Source: Dehalococcoidia bacterium
Lineage (GTDB): Bacteria; Chloroflexota; Dehalococcoidia; Lucifugimonadales; UBA1123
NCBI GenBank assembly: GCA_009838465.1
Contig: VXRN01000038.1
Coordinates: 1-55,034, forward strand
Direction of reading: 5' to 3'
Length of the DNA: 55,034 nucleotides
Shown: in pieces, positions 15,854 to 24,821 of the stretch
Layout: each line of letters opens with the position of its first letter
Position numbering within the stretch: the first letter of the stretch is position 1
Notes under the pieces: generated by a model
The model's database searches: none
What the model was told of the DNA's origin: nothing
What the model saw: the letters and a program-made list of their open reading frames with translations, nothing else
Made by a program: the position numbers and the translations under genes

Positions 15854-16945
15854 GTGAACCTGCGAATACCTGGTCCAATACCCGTGCCGACGGACATTCT
15901 CGAAGATATGTCCAAGCCGATGATCAACCACAGGGGTCCTGAGTACAAGGACCTTCTGTTGAGCACGACCGACCGGCTCAAGCGCGTATTCGAAACCGAG
16001 GGCGACGTCTGGATAATCACAGGCTCTGGAACCGCCGCCATGGAGGCAGCCGTCGTCAACACCCTCTCGCCTGGTGACAAGGTAGTCAACGCCACCATCG
16101 GCGTGTTCGGCAACCGCTTCACCGACATCGCCGAGGCGTTCGGCGCCGACGTGATAACGCTCGACTTCCCATTCGGAGAGGTCATAGACCTGGACGTACT
16201 CCGGAAGTGCCTGAACGACAACCCCGATGTGAAGGCCGTCACCGTTACCCACAACGAGACCTCCACAGGGGTGACCAACGACCTTCAGTCCATCGCCGAA
16301 GTCGTAAAGGGCGAGTTCGACAAGCTGATACTGGTGGACGGCATTAGCAGCGTCGCCTCAATTCCCATGTCCGCCGACGCCTGGGGCCTCGACGTGGTAG
16401 CCACGGCATCCCAGAAGGGCTGGATGCTGCCGCCCGGCTTCGCGTTCATGAGCTTCAACGAACGCGCCTGGGCCGCCCACGCCGAATCGAGGATGCCCAA
16501 GTTCTACCTCGACGTGGCCCAGTACAAGAAGTATTACGAGATAGGCCAGCCCCCATACACCCCGGCCGTGTCCATCATGTTCGCCCTCGACAACGCGCTC
16601 GACCAGCTTCTCTCCGAGGGCATGGGCTCCGTATTCGAGAGACACGCTGCCGTCGGCCAGTTCACCCGCAACGGCATAAAGTCGCTCGGACTCCAGCTCT
16701 TCCCACGCGACGAGCGTTACGCCTCCAATACCGTTACCGCCGTGACCATTCCCGACGGAGTTGACGCGACCGCGCTCGTCGGCAAGCTCAGGACCGACCA
16801 CGACGTCATCGTATCCGGTGGACAAGCCTCCCTCGCGGGCCAGATCTTCCGCATCGGACACATGGGACGCACCACCGAGAGCGACATCCAGGACACCCTG
16901 GACGCCATAGAGAACGTGCTCCCCAAGGTCGGCTTCAACGGTTAA
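15854..16945 (+). CDS. Class V aminotransferase (alanine-glyoxylate/serine-pyruvate type)
   Basis: The 363-residue protein belongs to the alanine-glyoxylate / serine-pyruvate aminotransferase group of PLP fold-type I enzymes. It starts with the characteristic NLRIPGPIPVPTDILEDMSKPMINHRGPEY. The cofactor-binding GSGTAAMEAAVVN follows, then VDGISSVASIPM with the PLP-contacting Asp. The Schiff-base lysine is in ATASQKGWMLPPG. The C-terminal VSGGQASLAGQIFRIGHMG carries the substrate-binding arginine. The GTG start has GGAGG at 15840-15844, 9 bases upstream. A role in glyoxylate, serine or related amino-donor metabolism is likely; the exact substrates are unknown. Confidence 0.92.
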   Translation: MNLRIPGPIPVPTDILEDMSKPMINHRGPEYKDLLLSTTDRLKRVFETEGDVWIITGSGTAAMEAAVVNTLSPGDKVVNATIGVFGNRFTDIAEAFGADVITLDFPFGEVIDLDVLRKCLNDNPDVKAVTVTHNETSTGVTNDLQSIAEVVKGEFDKLILVDGISSVASIPMSADAWGLDVVATASQKGWMLPPGFAFMSFNERAWAAHAESRMPKFYLDVAQYKKYYEIGQPPYTPAVSIMFALDNALDQLLSEGMGSVFERHAAVGQFTRNGIKSLGLQLFPRDERYASNTVTAVTIPDGVDATALVGKLRTDHDVIVSGGQASLAGQIFRIGHMGRTTESDIQDTLDAIENVLPKVGFNG

Positions 16946-16949
16946 GAAC

Positions 16950-16964
16950 GCCCTCTCTGAGGGC
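16950..16964 (+). terminator. Small hairpin after the aminotransferase gene
   Basis: GCCCTC-TCT-GAGGGC forms a 6-bp GC-rich stem starting 5 bases after the stop codon. No T-run follows, so termination is uncertain. Confidence 0.35.
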
Positions 16965-17015
16965 TCACAAGGGTAGGCAAATCTGCCGTCAGATATGATC
17001 ACCAGTCAACAGATC

Positions 17016-17052
17016 CCCTCTCCCTGAGGGAGAGGGCTAGGGTGAGGGTGAG
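17016..17052. repeat. Dispersed palindrome family A
   Basis: CCCTCTCCC-TGA-GGGAGAGGG (17016-17036) is followed by CTAGGGTGAGGGTGAG. The sequence before it (CACAAGGGTAGGCAAA, 16967-16982) resembles the left part of the 21.4-kb element. Confidence 0.8.
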
Positions 17053-17112
17053 ACCACTCTCCCCCACTCGCACGGCTAACAACTGAATACCAATAACTAA
17101 CAACTGGAAAAC

Positions 17113-17478
17113 ATGGACACACGACGATTCGAGAGCCTCGTATTGCAGGCGATTCAGGAACTCCCGCCGGCCTTCTTGGAACGGATGGACAACCTTGACA
17201 TAGTAGTTGAGGACTGGGCATCCCCGAACCAGCTCATAGGCTCCGGCATCGAAGAGAAGGAGTCTCTGCTTGGACTGTACGAGGGAATACCCCTGCCCGA
17301 CAGGTACGACTACAACCTCGTCCTGCCCGACAAGATAACCCTCTTCAAGAAGGCCATCGAGAGCATCTGCGATACCGATGATGAGATAGTAACCGAGGTG
17401 CGCGCAACCGTAGTTCACGAGATAGCGCACCACTTTGGCATAGACGACCACGCTCTGCACGAAATGGGGATCTACTGA
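17113..17478 (+). CDS. Metallopeptidase-like zincin (minimal gluzincin, PF06262 type)
   Basis: The 121-residue protein ends with VVHEIAHHFGIDDHALHEMG, the HExxH zinc site followed by the third ligand region, on a minimal fold. Its N-terminus, FESLVLQAIQELPPAFLERMDNLDIVVEDWA, is typical of the short Zincin_1 family common in Actinobacteria and Chloroflexota. Substrates of the family are unknown. The start is preceded directly by an ACT/TAA-rich degenerate repeat, and no good Shine-Dalgarno sequence is seen. A strong hairpin 31 bases after the stop probably ends the transcript. Confidence 0.88.
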   Translation: MDTRRFESLVLQAIQELPPAFLERMDNLDIVVEDWASPNQLIGSGIEEKESLLGLYEGIPLPDRYDYNLVLPDKITLFKKAIESICDTDDEIVTEVRATVVHEIAHHFGIDDHALHEMGIY

Positions 17479-17508
17479 CCCATATCTGACAGATCCTAAT
17501 ATCCTACA

Positions 17509-17549
17509 GGCGAGCGCGAGGCACCTACCGGGTGCCACACGCGCCCGCC
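17509..17549 (+). terminator. Long GC-rich hairpin after the zincin gene
   Basis: GGCG-A-GCGCG-A-GGCACC pairs with GGTGCC-ACA-CGCGC-C-CGCC around the loop TACCG. This gives about 15 paired bases with small internal bulges. It is followed by GTTTGGCGTTTAC, only modestly T-rich. It is placed well to stop transcription before mfd. Confidence 0.5.
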
Positions 17550-17575
17550 GTTTGGCGTTTACTCGACTCGGCTAG

Positions 17576-17690
17576 TAGTGCGACAACTTAGTTGTGATGG
17601 ATATACAGATTCCGATTTATCCCCTCTCCCTCTGGGAGAGGGCTAGGGTGAGGGTGGAGTAGCCTTCATTTCAATAATGTTAGACCACTA
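17576..17690. mobile_element. MITE-like 115-bp element, copy 2
   Basis: This is colinear with 6977-7091 over its full 115 bases. The ends TAGTGCGACAAC and GTTAGACCACTA are imperfect inverted repeats (8 of 12 match). Inside are the ACAAC-TTA-GTTGT hairpin and the family A hairpin at 17622-17642. It ends 38 bases before the mfd start, so it may carry part of the mfd 5' region. Confidence 0.65.
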
Positions 17691-17728
17691 GGATGCGCTA
17701 CTACGAGAAGAGGTCCTATTAACCGCCC

Positions 17729-20700
17729 ATGACAACCATCGAAGCAACGACGCAGACGAACGAACGAGAAGAAAGCACAGGTCTTGGCCTGAGCAATCTG
17801 AGTCCCATTCTCAGATCCACCGAACAGTACCAGAATCTCCTGAGAGCGCTCGGTACTCAGACGGCGCGCGCCAGGGCGCAGCTTCTCTCTGAAGCCACAC
17901 CATACCTGCTCTCAACCCTCATGCAGGACTTGGACGGGCCGGCCTTGGTTGTCGTGCCCAGGCCCGAGGAGGCGGGTCGCCTGTACGAGCGTCTGTGCGC
18001 GTGGGTGGACAACCCGGAACGCATACACCGCTTCCCTGAGACCGAGACCCTGCCCTTCGAGCGTCTGGTCACCGACATTGACACCATACAGGAGCGTATC
18101 CGCGCCCTGGACGCGCTCCTGAACCCGGGCGATCATCCTCCGCTGATTGTGGCCTCCGCAACCTCGGTCGCTCAACGCACCCTCAGCCGCGATTCGTTCG
18201 AAGACAGCACCCACGAGATCAGTGTCGGCGACGTGATAGACCTCGACGATACGCTCGACCTGTGGCGTCGCATGGGATACCGTTTCGAGTCCGCCGTTTA
18301 CTCCCCCGGCTTCGCCAGCAGGCGCGGCGGGATCATAGACCTCTTCCCCGTGGGCGCGGACATGCCCGCGAGAATCGAGCTTTGGGGCGACGAGGTTGAC
18401 AGCATTCGTCTCTTCGATCCCTCCAGCCAGCGCTCCACCGAAATAGTCCCCTCGGTCAAGATCATCCCCGCACACGAGACCCTGCCCGCTATGACCGACC
18501 GCGAGGAACTCGACCACCGGATGGCCTACATTGACATCGCTAATTGCGACCACGCCCACCAGGAGCGTATCCGCGAGGAGTTCTCCCAGCTTCTGGACGG
18601 ACACGAGGTTGACGACCTGAACCTCTACGCCGGCTTCTTCAACCATGGCTCGCTGCTTGACTACCTGCCCACGGACACGCTTGTGGTCCGGGTGAGGCCC
18701 GACGATATGGTAGCGGCGGCCTGGGACAACGAGGAGCGCATCCACGACCTACGCGAAACCAAGCAGCGGCGCGGTGAACTCCCGATGAACTTCCCTTCAT
18801 TCCACATACCCTGGAATGAAGTTGAACCCGCGCTCTCGAATCTTGGCCCCCAGATGGACATCATCTACTGGGGAGCCGATGACCTGGTATATGGCGACAT
18901 CTACGTCATGCCCTTCGGTTCCCCTCCCACCTTCCTGGGACAGACCGGCATCTTCGTCAGCGAGGCGTCCGATCTCCTGGAGTCAGGTCAGTCGGTCGTG
19001 GCGATCACGTCCCACTCGCGCAGGCTCGACGAGATCCTGTCCGAAAGCGGCGTATCCGACACGCTCTCGACAGCCCTCACCGCCTTACCCGAACCGGGAG
19101 AAATGGTCCTCATCCAGTCCACCGGCCCGAACTTCGGCGACGGCTTCGTTCTGACCGCCCTCGGCCGGAATCTCGTCGTCGTCGGTGACACCGAGATCTT
19201 CGGCATTACGAAGCAACGCAGAACGGTGCGCCGCAGCCGGACCAACTGGGACGCCTTCCTCTCTGAGATCAGCCCGGGCGACTACGTTGTACACGTCGAA
19301 CACGGCGTCGGTAGATTCATGGGAGTCGGAAGACCCTCAGAAGGCTCGGACTCATCCGCCGAGTACCTGGTCCTAGAATACGCCAACCGCGACAAACTCT
19401 ACGTTCCTCTGGAACATCTCGATAGGGTCACGCCATACGTCGCGCCTAGCGACTCCCCGCCCCACCTGACACGTCTGGGCACACAGGAATGGAGCCGCGC
19501 CAAAGCGCGAGCCGAGCGTTCCACCCGCCAGATGGCTGCCGAACTTCTCGCTCTCTACGCCGCCCGCGAAATGGTCTCCGGACACGCCTTTGGTCCGGAC
19601 TCCACCTGGCAGCAGGAGCTGGAAGAGTCCTTCCCATACGAGGAAACACCCGACCAGCTGGCCACGCTCGCCGAGGTCAAAAGCGACATGGAAAGCGAAC
19701 GCCCCATGGACAGGCTGGTGTGTGGCGACGTAGGCTACGGCAAGACCGAGATAGCGCTGAGAGCCGCGTTCAAGGCGGTCATGGAGGGCAAGCAGGTTGG
19801 CGTCCTCGCGCCCACGACTGTCCTCGCCCAGCAGCACTACGTGACCTTCTCCCAGAGAATGAGCGCGTATCCGGTCAGGGTGGAGGTTCTGAGCCGCTTC
19901 AGGACGGCCCGCGAACAGCGCGAGGTTCTGGAAGCCTTGGCCGACGGCAGCGTCGACATCTGCATCGGCACGCATCGCCTCATCCAGAAGGACGTGCGGT
20001 TCAAGGACATCGGCCTCGTGATAGTGGACGAGGAGCAGCGTTTCGGCGTGGGCCACAAGGAACGCCTCAAGCAGATGCGCCAGGAGGTGGACGTGCTCAC
20101 GCTGACCGCCACCCCCATACCCCGCACGCTCCACATGTCCCTGGCTGGCGTCCGTGACATGAGCACGATGGAAACTCCACCGGAAGACCGCATCGCCATC
20201 AAGACCTACGTCTCCGAATTCAGCGACGAACTCATCCGAGAGGCCATACTGCGCGAGATTGACCGGCAGGGTCAGGTCTATTTCCTCCACAACCGGGTCT
20301 ATAACATCGGGTACATGGCAGACTACATTCGCCGGATAGTACCTGAAGCCGAGGTCGGAGTCGCACATGGACAGATGAAAGAGGGCGACTTGGAGAAGGC
20401 GATGGCGTCCTTCTCCCAAGGCGAGTTTGACGTGCTGGTCTGCACCACCATCATCGAGTCCGGCCTCGACATCCCCAACGTCAACACACTGATAATCAAC
20501 CGCGCCGATGCGTTCGGTCTCGCCCAGCTTTACCAGTTGCGAGGCCGTGTCGGCCGCTCAAGCCGCCGGGCATACGCCTACCTGCTCATTCCCAGCACCC
20601 GCACCCGCGCTCTGAACGAGACCGCGGAGCGCAGGCTGAAAGCAATGCTCGCCGCCACGGAGCTGGGCGCCGGATTCAGGATTGCGATGAAAGACCTGGA

Positions 20701-21382
20701 GATTCGCGGCGCCGGAAACATACTCGGCGCCGAGCAGAGCGGCCACATTCACGCAGTCGGGTTCGAGCTATACACCAAGATGCTGTCCCAGGCCGTCGAA
20801 GACCTGCGCGCCAGGCGAGAGTCCGGCGACCTGGTCGGGATGACTCCGCAGGACGTGGCTGACATGCTGAACGATCAGGTGGACGAATCCATATCCAGCA
20901 ATCTCACGCCGGAGCCGGGCGTCGCGCTTGATCTGGGCATACCCGCAGGTCTGCCTTCAGACTATATCCCCGACCTGCCCGCCAGGATGGGACTCTACCA
21001 GCGTCTCATTGCGCTCAAGGACGAAGACGCGATTGGCGCGATGGAGGACGAACTGCGCGACAGGTTCGGCCCGCTACCCTGGCAGGCCCGCGCCTTGCTT
21101 TACACCGTCAGGCTCAGAATACTGTCCGACAGGGCGGGAATAGAGTCCATAATCCGCGACAGCGAGCGAATTGTCCTCAGAATGAAGGACGACGTCGGAG
21201 GCGCGAGACGCGCCTTGAACCGCAGGCTGCCCAGGGGCACGGAGGTTGGCAACACCCAGATACGCCTCGACCTGAGCAGGCTGAACACAGCCTGGGAAGA
21301 CCATCTCCTGGAAGTCTGCGAACGCCTCGCCGACTTCAGAACCGAGATGACCCGCCAGGTCCTTGAGGCCGTATCCGGCTAA
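17729..21382 (+). CDS. mfd: Transcription-repair coupling factor Mfd
   Basis: Mfd removes RNA polymerase stalled at DNA damage and recruits UvrA. The 1217 residues are near the usual length. The N-terminal part holds the UvrB-like UvrA-binding module (VVVPRPEEAGRLYERL, FPETETLPFERL, GIIDLFPVGADMPARIELWGDEVDSIRLFD). From about residue 514 comes the RNA polymerase-interacting CarD-like domain (SPGDYVVHVEHGVGRFMGV). The translocase has Walker A GDVGYGKTE near residue 665, VDEEQRFGVGHKERLK near 765, TATPIPRTLHMSL and QLRGRVGRS. The C-terminal TRCF domain follows. The gene appears monocistronic. The 5' region contains the MITE-like element. Confidence 0.98.
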   Translation: MTTIEATTQTNEREESTGLGLSNLSPILRSTEQYQNLLRALGTQTARARAQLLSEATPYLLSTLMQDLDGPALVVVPRPEEAGRLYERLCAWVDNPERIHRFPETETLPFERLVTDIDTIQERIRALDALLNPGDHPPLIVASATSVAQRTLSRDSFEDSTHEISVGDVIDLDDTLDLWRRMGYRFESAVYSPGFASRRGGIIDLFPVGADMPARIELWGDEVDSIRLFDPSSQRSTEIVPSVKIIPAHETLPAMTDREELDHRMAYIDIANCDHAHQERIREEFSQLLDGHEVDDLNLYAGFFNHGSLLDYLPTDTLVVRVRPDDMVAAAWDNEERIHDLRETKQRRGELPMNFPSFHIPWNEVEPALSNLGPQMDIIYWGADDLVYGDIYVMPFGSPPTFLGQTGIFVSEASDLLESGQSVVAITSHSRRLDEILSESGVSDTLSTALTALPEPGEMVLIQSTGPNFGDGFVLTALGRNLVVVGDTEIFGITKQRRTVRRSRTNWDAFLSEISPGDYVVHVEHGVGRFMGVGRPSEGSDSSAEYLVLEYANRDKLYVPLEHLDRVTPYVAPSDSPPHLTRLGTQEWSRAKARAERSTRQMAAELLALYAAREMVSGHAFGPDSTWQQELEESFPYEETPDQLATLAEVKSDMESERPMDRLVCGDVGYGKTEIALRAAFKAVMEGKQVGVLAPTTVLAQQHYVTFSQRMSAYPVRVEVLSRFRTAREQREVLEALADGSVDICIGTHRLIQKDVRFKDIGLVIVDEEQRFGVGHKERLKQMRQEVDVLTLTATPIPRTLHMSLAGVRDMSTMETPPEDRIAIKTYVSEFSDELIREAILREIDRQGQVYFLHNRVYNIGYMADYIRRIVPEAEVGVAHGQMKEGDLEKAMASFSQGEFDVLVCTTIIESGLDIPNVNTLIINRADAFGLAQLYQLRGRVGRSSRRAYAYLLIPSTRTRALNETAERRLKAMLAATELGAGFRIAMKDLEIRGAGNILGAEQSGHIHAVGFELYTKMLSQAVEDLRARRESGDLVGMTPQDVADMLNDQVDESISSNLTPEPGVALDLGIPAGLPSDYIPDLPARMGLYQRLIALKDEDAIGAMEDELRDRFGPLPWQARALLYTVRLRILSDRAGIESIIRDSERIVLRMKDDVGGARRALNRRLPRGTEVGNTQIRLDLSRLNTAWEDHLLEVCERLADFRTEMTRQVLEAVSG

Positions 21383-21388
21383 GAAACC

Positions 21389-21498
21389 ATCTCAAAACTA
21401 TCGTCGGAAACGAGCGACAAGGGTAGGCAAAAGTCCCTTCCCCCTTGACGGGGGAAGGTTAGGATGGGGGTGAATCCCTCCCGATTGGGTTTTGAGAT
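21389..21498. mobile_element. MITE-like 110-bp element with perfect 10-bp inverted ends
   Basis: ATCTCAAAAC at 21389-21398 and GTTTTGAGAT at 21489-21498 are perfect inverted ends. Between them lies a GTAGGCAAAAGTCCC motif, then CCTTCCCCC-TTGAC-GGGGGAAGG (21436-21458) with the tail TTAGGATGGGGGTG. Parts recur at 22385 and, inverted, at 45892-45960. It starts 7 bases after the mfd stop and may also act as a transcription boundary. Confidence 0.6.
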
Positions 21499-21513
21499 AG
21501 TCACTAAGTCAGG

Positions 21514-22218
21514 CTAGAGTTCTAGCGCGAGCGACGGCAGTTCCATCAGCGTCTCGATACGTGGGCAGCCCGTGTACCCGACGTGATTGCGGTCGCGGTC
21601 AATCAGCACGGGGCCTATGCCGGCGTTCATGGCTCCGGCGATGTCTGAGGTGAGCTGGTCTCCAACGTGAATCGTGTCTTCAGGGGCGCTCCCGGAGCGT
21701 CGTAGGGCCTCTTGGAATATAGGGGCGTGAGGCTTTTCTACGCCCACCTCACCGGAAGTGACCGCGAAATCCAGATAGGGTGTCAGGCCCATATCCTCTG
21801 CAAGTTGTGTGGCTGACGTGTTCATGTTGGAGATCAGACCAAGTATCAGCCCCCGCTGCTTGAGCAGGTCGAACGCAGGCAGAACGTCGTCGTAGCGGGC
21901 CATTCCATATGGGACCTGCCGCACCGCCCGCCATATCACCATAGCCTGCTCCACTGTCACATCATAGCCACAGCCGCGCAGGACGCGCCTCTCATACTCT
22001 CCGAAGAACCTCTCGCGCTCCTCATCATCCATCATCCGCACAGGCTTGACCGCGTTCTGCTCGGACATGAAGACATCCGCCAGGGCATAGCCGCGCAACA
22101 CGCCCTCGCGCGTCAACTCCATCCCGAAGCGCGAACACGCCTCGGACTGTATCTCGAACCTGTCCGGCCTGAAGCCCGCCAGAGTTCCGTAAACGTCGAA
22201 GAAGATGGCTTGTATCAT
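21514..22218 (-). CDS. HAD family hydrolase, subfamily IA
   Basis: The 234-residue protein has all four HAD motifs: FFDVYGTL (nucleophile Asp8, with Tyr instead of the usual second Asp), LISNMN, the lysine in VGVEKPHAPIFQ, and HVGDQLTSDIAGAMNAG. A helical cap of about 80 residues follows motif I. The DxYGT form occurs in 2-haloacid dehalogenases and in some phosphatases; motif IV is of phosphatase type (GDxxxxD). A phosphatase of a small metabolite is the safer call. It is convergent with mfd across the 110-bp element. Confidence 0.88.
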   Translation of the reverse strand: MIQAIFFDVYGTLAGFRPDRFEIQSEACSRFGMELTREGVLRGYALADVFMSEQNAVKPVRMMDDEERERFFGEYERRVLRGCGYDVTVEQAMVIWRAVRQVPYGMARYDDVLPAFDLLKQRGLILGLISNMNTSATQLAEDMGLTPYLDFAVTSGEVGVEKPHAPIFQEALRRSGSAPEDTIHVGDQLTSDIAGAMNAGIGPVLIDRDRNHVGYTGCPRIETLMELPSLALEL

Positions 22219-22339
22219 GTTTAGTACTCTGCTACTATATATATGTTCGGATTATATGTTTTAAGGTGGTCCAACTAATCGTATCTTCTCCCCAATGTTA
22301 GCACCATTCTGACTGAAGCATCCTCGAAGCAAAACCCGG

Positions 22340-22451
22340 AGTGCTGTACCAATTTAGTCGGTGTTGCCTGTGGCGAGAAAAATCCCTTCCTCCTCGACGG
22401 GGGAAGGTTAGGATGGGGGTGTCTCCCCTGCCTACCAAACTGGGAAAGGTT
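22340..22451. repeat. Palindrome family D copy between direct repeats
   Basis: CCTTCCTCC-TCGAC-GGGGGAAGG at 22385-22407, with the tail TTAGGATGGGGGTG, matches the centre of the 21.4-kb element. The sequence CAAAACCCGG occurs at 22330-22339 and again at 22452-22461, exactly bracketing 112 bases. This is close to the 110-base size of the related element and could be a target-site duplication. Confidence 0.5.
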
Positions 22452-22484
22452 CAAAACCCGGCGCGTTAACTCACTTCCGACCAC

Positions 22485-23795
22485 TCAGGTGGAGCGACGC
22501 CTGCCCGGTACGTTCAAAGGCGCGCCGGGTTTGCTAAGGGTCAGGATGAGGGGGATGCTGATGAGGATGGACGCGGCCATTATCAGGAACGGTTCCCTGT
22601 AGTTGCCACGCACGTCGAACATCCAGCCGACGAACACTGGGCCTATCACCCCGAACAACGTGCTGAATGTCATCATTATCCCCATGATAGTGCCGAAGCT
22701 GCGGCGTCCGAAGTAGTCGGCGAGCATGGCGAACCGAACCGGTATCGAGGCCCCGAATCCGATGCCCCAGAACACTATGAACCCGATCAGGTGCCAGGTG
22801 GAACTCGTATAGCAGAAGACGATGGTGCCTATGAATTGCAGGGCGAAGGAGACGGCGATGAAGTGTCGCTTGTCCAGACTGTCGCCCAGCCATCCCGCCG
22901 CAATCCGTCCCGCGAGGCTCATCAGGGACACGCCAAGAATCACCATTCCGGCCACGCCGCGGCTTATGCCGAAGCTGGTGAGCGCGGGTATCTGGTGGAC
23001 GGTCGCGGAGATTATCAATTGTCCCGCGCCCATGGCTAGGACAAGCTGCCAGAACACGCGAGTCCGCATCGCCTCCCTGGTGGTGTACGCCACCTCCACG
23101 CGCCCGTCGCTCTGCCGCGCGCCGTCGGCCTGAGCGCTGTCGGTATCGGAGGGGGTTCCGTCCGGGAGCAGGTTGTAGTCCTCGGGGCGCGAGCGCATGA
23201 CCAGCGACACGGGTATGCCCATGACCCAGAACCCTATGCCCACCGCCAGAAGGCCGGTGCGCCAGTCCGTAGCGGCGATGAGCCAGACCAGCGCAGGCAC
23301 GAGAAGCCCGCCTATGGCGGACCCGGCTGACATGATGGACATTGCCTTGGTGCGCTTCGAGACGAACCAGTTGGCGACAGTCGTGGTGATTACCAGGAAC
23401 GTCCCGAACGACAGCCCAATCGTGATGATGGTGAAGGCAAGATAGAACTGCCAGAGCGAGTTGATCCGGCTGAGCATTATGAAGCCGAGACCGGTGGCGG
23501 CTATGCCGGCCAGCATTACATTGCGCGGGCCGAACCTGTCTATGAACCATCCGACGAAGGGTGAGATCATGCCGGACTCGGTGCGCTGGATCGAGACGGC
23601 GGCGGACGTGACGGCGCGACTCCAGCCGAACTGCTCGATTATAGGATCGAAGAACGCGCCGAATCCCTGCCAGAATGTGCCGGAAGTATAGCCCTGGCTT
23701 ATTGAACCGGCGATGACGATCCACCACCCGTAGAAGAGGCCCCGCTTCTCGCTCTCACGTGTGGCGACCTTAGCCTGTGAGGACTGCTCAGCCAA
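22485..23795 (-). CDS. MFS transporter, monocarboxylate/oxalate-formate-like
   Basis: The 436-residue carrier has 12 predicted helices and opens with GLFYGWWIVIAGSISQGYTSG. Motif A appears as WFIDRFGPRNVMLAG and again as AGWLGDSLDKRHFIAV in the second half. It is a paralogue of the carrier at 1189-2604. Its start lies 9 bases after the stop of the tandem-Cache gene, so the two are one transcript together with the ThDP enzyme. An organic-acid substrate is likely by family and context. Confidence 0.87.
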   Translation of the reverse strand: MAEQSSQAKVATRESEKRGLFYGWWIVIAGSISQGYTSGTFWQGFGAFFDPIIEQFGWSRAVTSAAVSIQRTESGMISPFVGWFIDRFGPRNVMLAGIAATGLGFIMLSRINSLWQFYLAFTIITIGLSFGTFLVITTTVANWFVSKRTKAMSIMSAGSAIGGLLVPALVWLIAATDWRTGLLAVGIGFWVMGIPVSLVMRSRPEDYNLLPDGTPSDTDSAQADGARQSDGRVEVAYTTREAMRTRVFWQLVLAMGAGQLIISATVHQIPALTSFGISRGVAGMVILGVSLMSLAGRIAAGWLGDSLDKRHFIAVSFALQFIGTIVFCYTSSTWHLIGFIVFWGIGFGASIPVRFAMLADYFGRRSFGTIMGIMMTFSTLFGVIGPVFVGWMFDVRGNYREPFLIMAASILISIPLILTLSKPGAPLNVPGRRRST

Positions 23796-23804
23796 TCGCG
23801 CGCC

Positions 23805-24785
23805 CTACCGGACCTTCAGATAGTCGAAGGCTTCCGGAGGAAGAAGGAAGTCGGTTATGGCGGTAACCTCGTACCAGCCCGAAACGAATATCAGGCCGTC
23901 ATGCCGCATTGCCCAGGCGTGTTTCGTTTCGCGCCTGTTATCTTTCGCTGGGTTGTTATAGAAGTACTCCACCCATTGGCCTTCCTCGGTCACCGCGATT
24001 AGTTCGCGACCGAACTCCTTGCCGTAAATATCGGTCCCAAGCGGGCCTTTCAGATCCTGGCCTATGTTCTCGGGGATCGTGGGATGGGCTATTATGACGT
24101 CGCTCTCATCAATGATGAACACATACCATTGACCGTCCACGCTGGAGTGTGAGTTATAGTATTCGATTGTGGCTTCCCTGCCCTCGACCTCGTAGCGGCT
24201 CAGGGCCTTTTCTACGAACGCCTGGGTGTATCCCGCCGGGTTGGACTTGGCGTAGTATTCAGTGTCTTCGCTCCTCTCGTACCACCCTGAACCGAACAGA
24301 AGCCCATCGTGTCGGATTACCCACGTGTGCTTGACTTCCTGCTGGTTTCGTCGCGCGGGGTTGAGATATGAGTAGTCAACCCACTTACCCTCCTCGGTGG
24401 CGGAGAGCATTTCGTCTCCGAATCGGTATCCGTTTATATCGGCGCCCAAGACCTCGTTCAGGCTGCGGCCTATGTTGTCTTTGACTGTTGGGTGGGCCAC
24501 GATGCGTCCATCTTCGTCGGCGATGAAGACATACCATTGACCGTCCACGCTTTCCGGCGAATTGTAATATGCCAGAGCGGCCTCACGGCCCTCATCGTCG
24601 TAGCGTTCTATTGCCGCGTCTACAAACGCCCTGGTGTAGCGTCCCGGCTCCACGTCCGGGTTGGCAGGAGTGTATGGGGATATAGTCTGCTCACTCCTGT
24701 TCAGGGGCGCGGGATAGAATATGGCAACCAGCAGCGCCGTGGCCCCCAAAGCGACCGCGACACCTATGCCTATCCAGTTGGACAT
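23805..24785 (-). CDS. Membrane-anchored protein with two tandem Cache domains
   Basis: One N-terminal helix (WIGIGVAVALGATALLVAIFYPAP) anchors about 300 extracytoplasmic residues. These form two homologous Cache-type units: ALAYYNSPESVDGQWYVFIADEDGRIVAHPTVKDNIG and IEYYNSHSSVDGQWYVFIIDESDVIIAHPTIPENIG, each closing with RHDGLxFxSGWYE. Cache domains bind small ligands, often carboxylates. There is no cytoplasmic output domain, so it is more likely a binding or accessory protein than a receptor. GGAAGG lies 9 bases before the ATG at 24785; the ATG at 24794 abuts it and is less likely. It sits between a ThDP enzyme and an MFS carrier. Confidence 0.8.
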   Translation of the reverse strand: MSNWIGIGVAVALGATALLVAIFYPAPLNRSEQTISPYTPANPDVEPGRYTRAFVDAAIERYDDEGREAALAYYNSPESVDGQWYVFIADEDGRIVAHPTVKDNIGRSLNEVLGADINGYRFGDEMLSATEEGKWVDYSYLNPARRNQQEVKHTWVIRHDGLLFGSGWYERSEDTEYYAKSNPAGYTQAFVEKALSRYEVEGREATIEYYNSHSSVDGQWYVFIIDESDVIIAHPTIPENIGQDLKGPLGTDIYGKEFGRELIAVTEEGQWVEYFYNNPAKDNRRETKHAWAMRHDGLIFVSGWYEVTAITDFLLPPEAFDYLKVR

Positions 24786-24821
24786 ATGCGACATCCTTCC
24801 CAGTCTCCATAAACTCTATTT

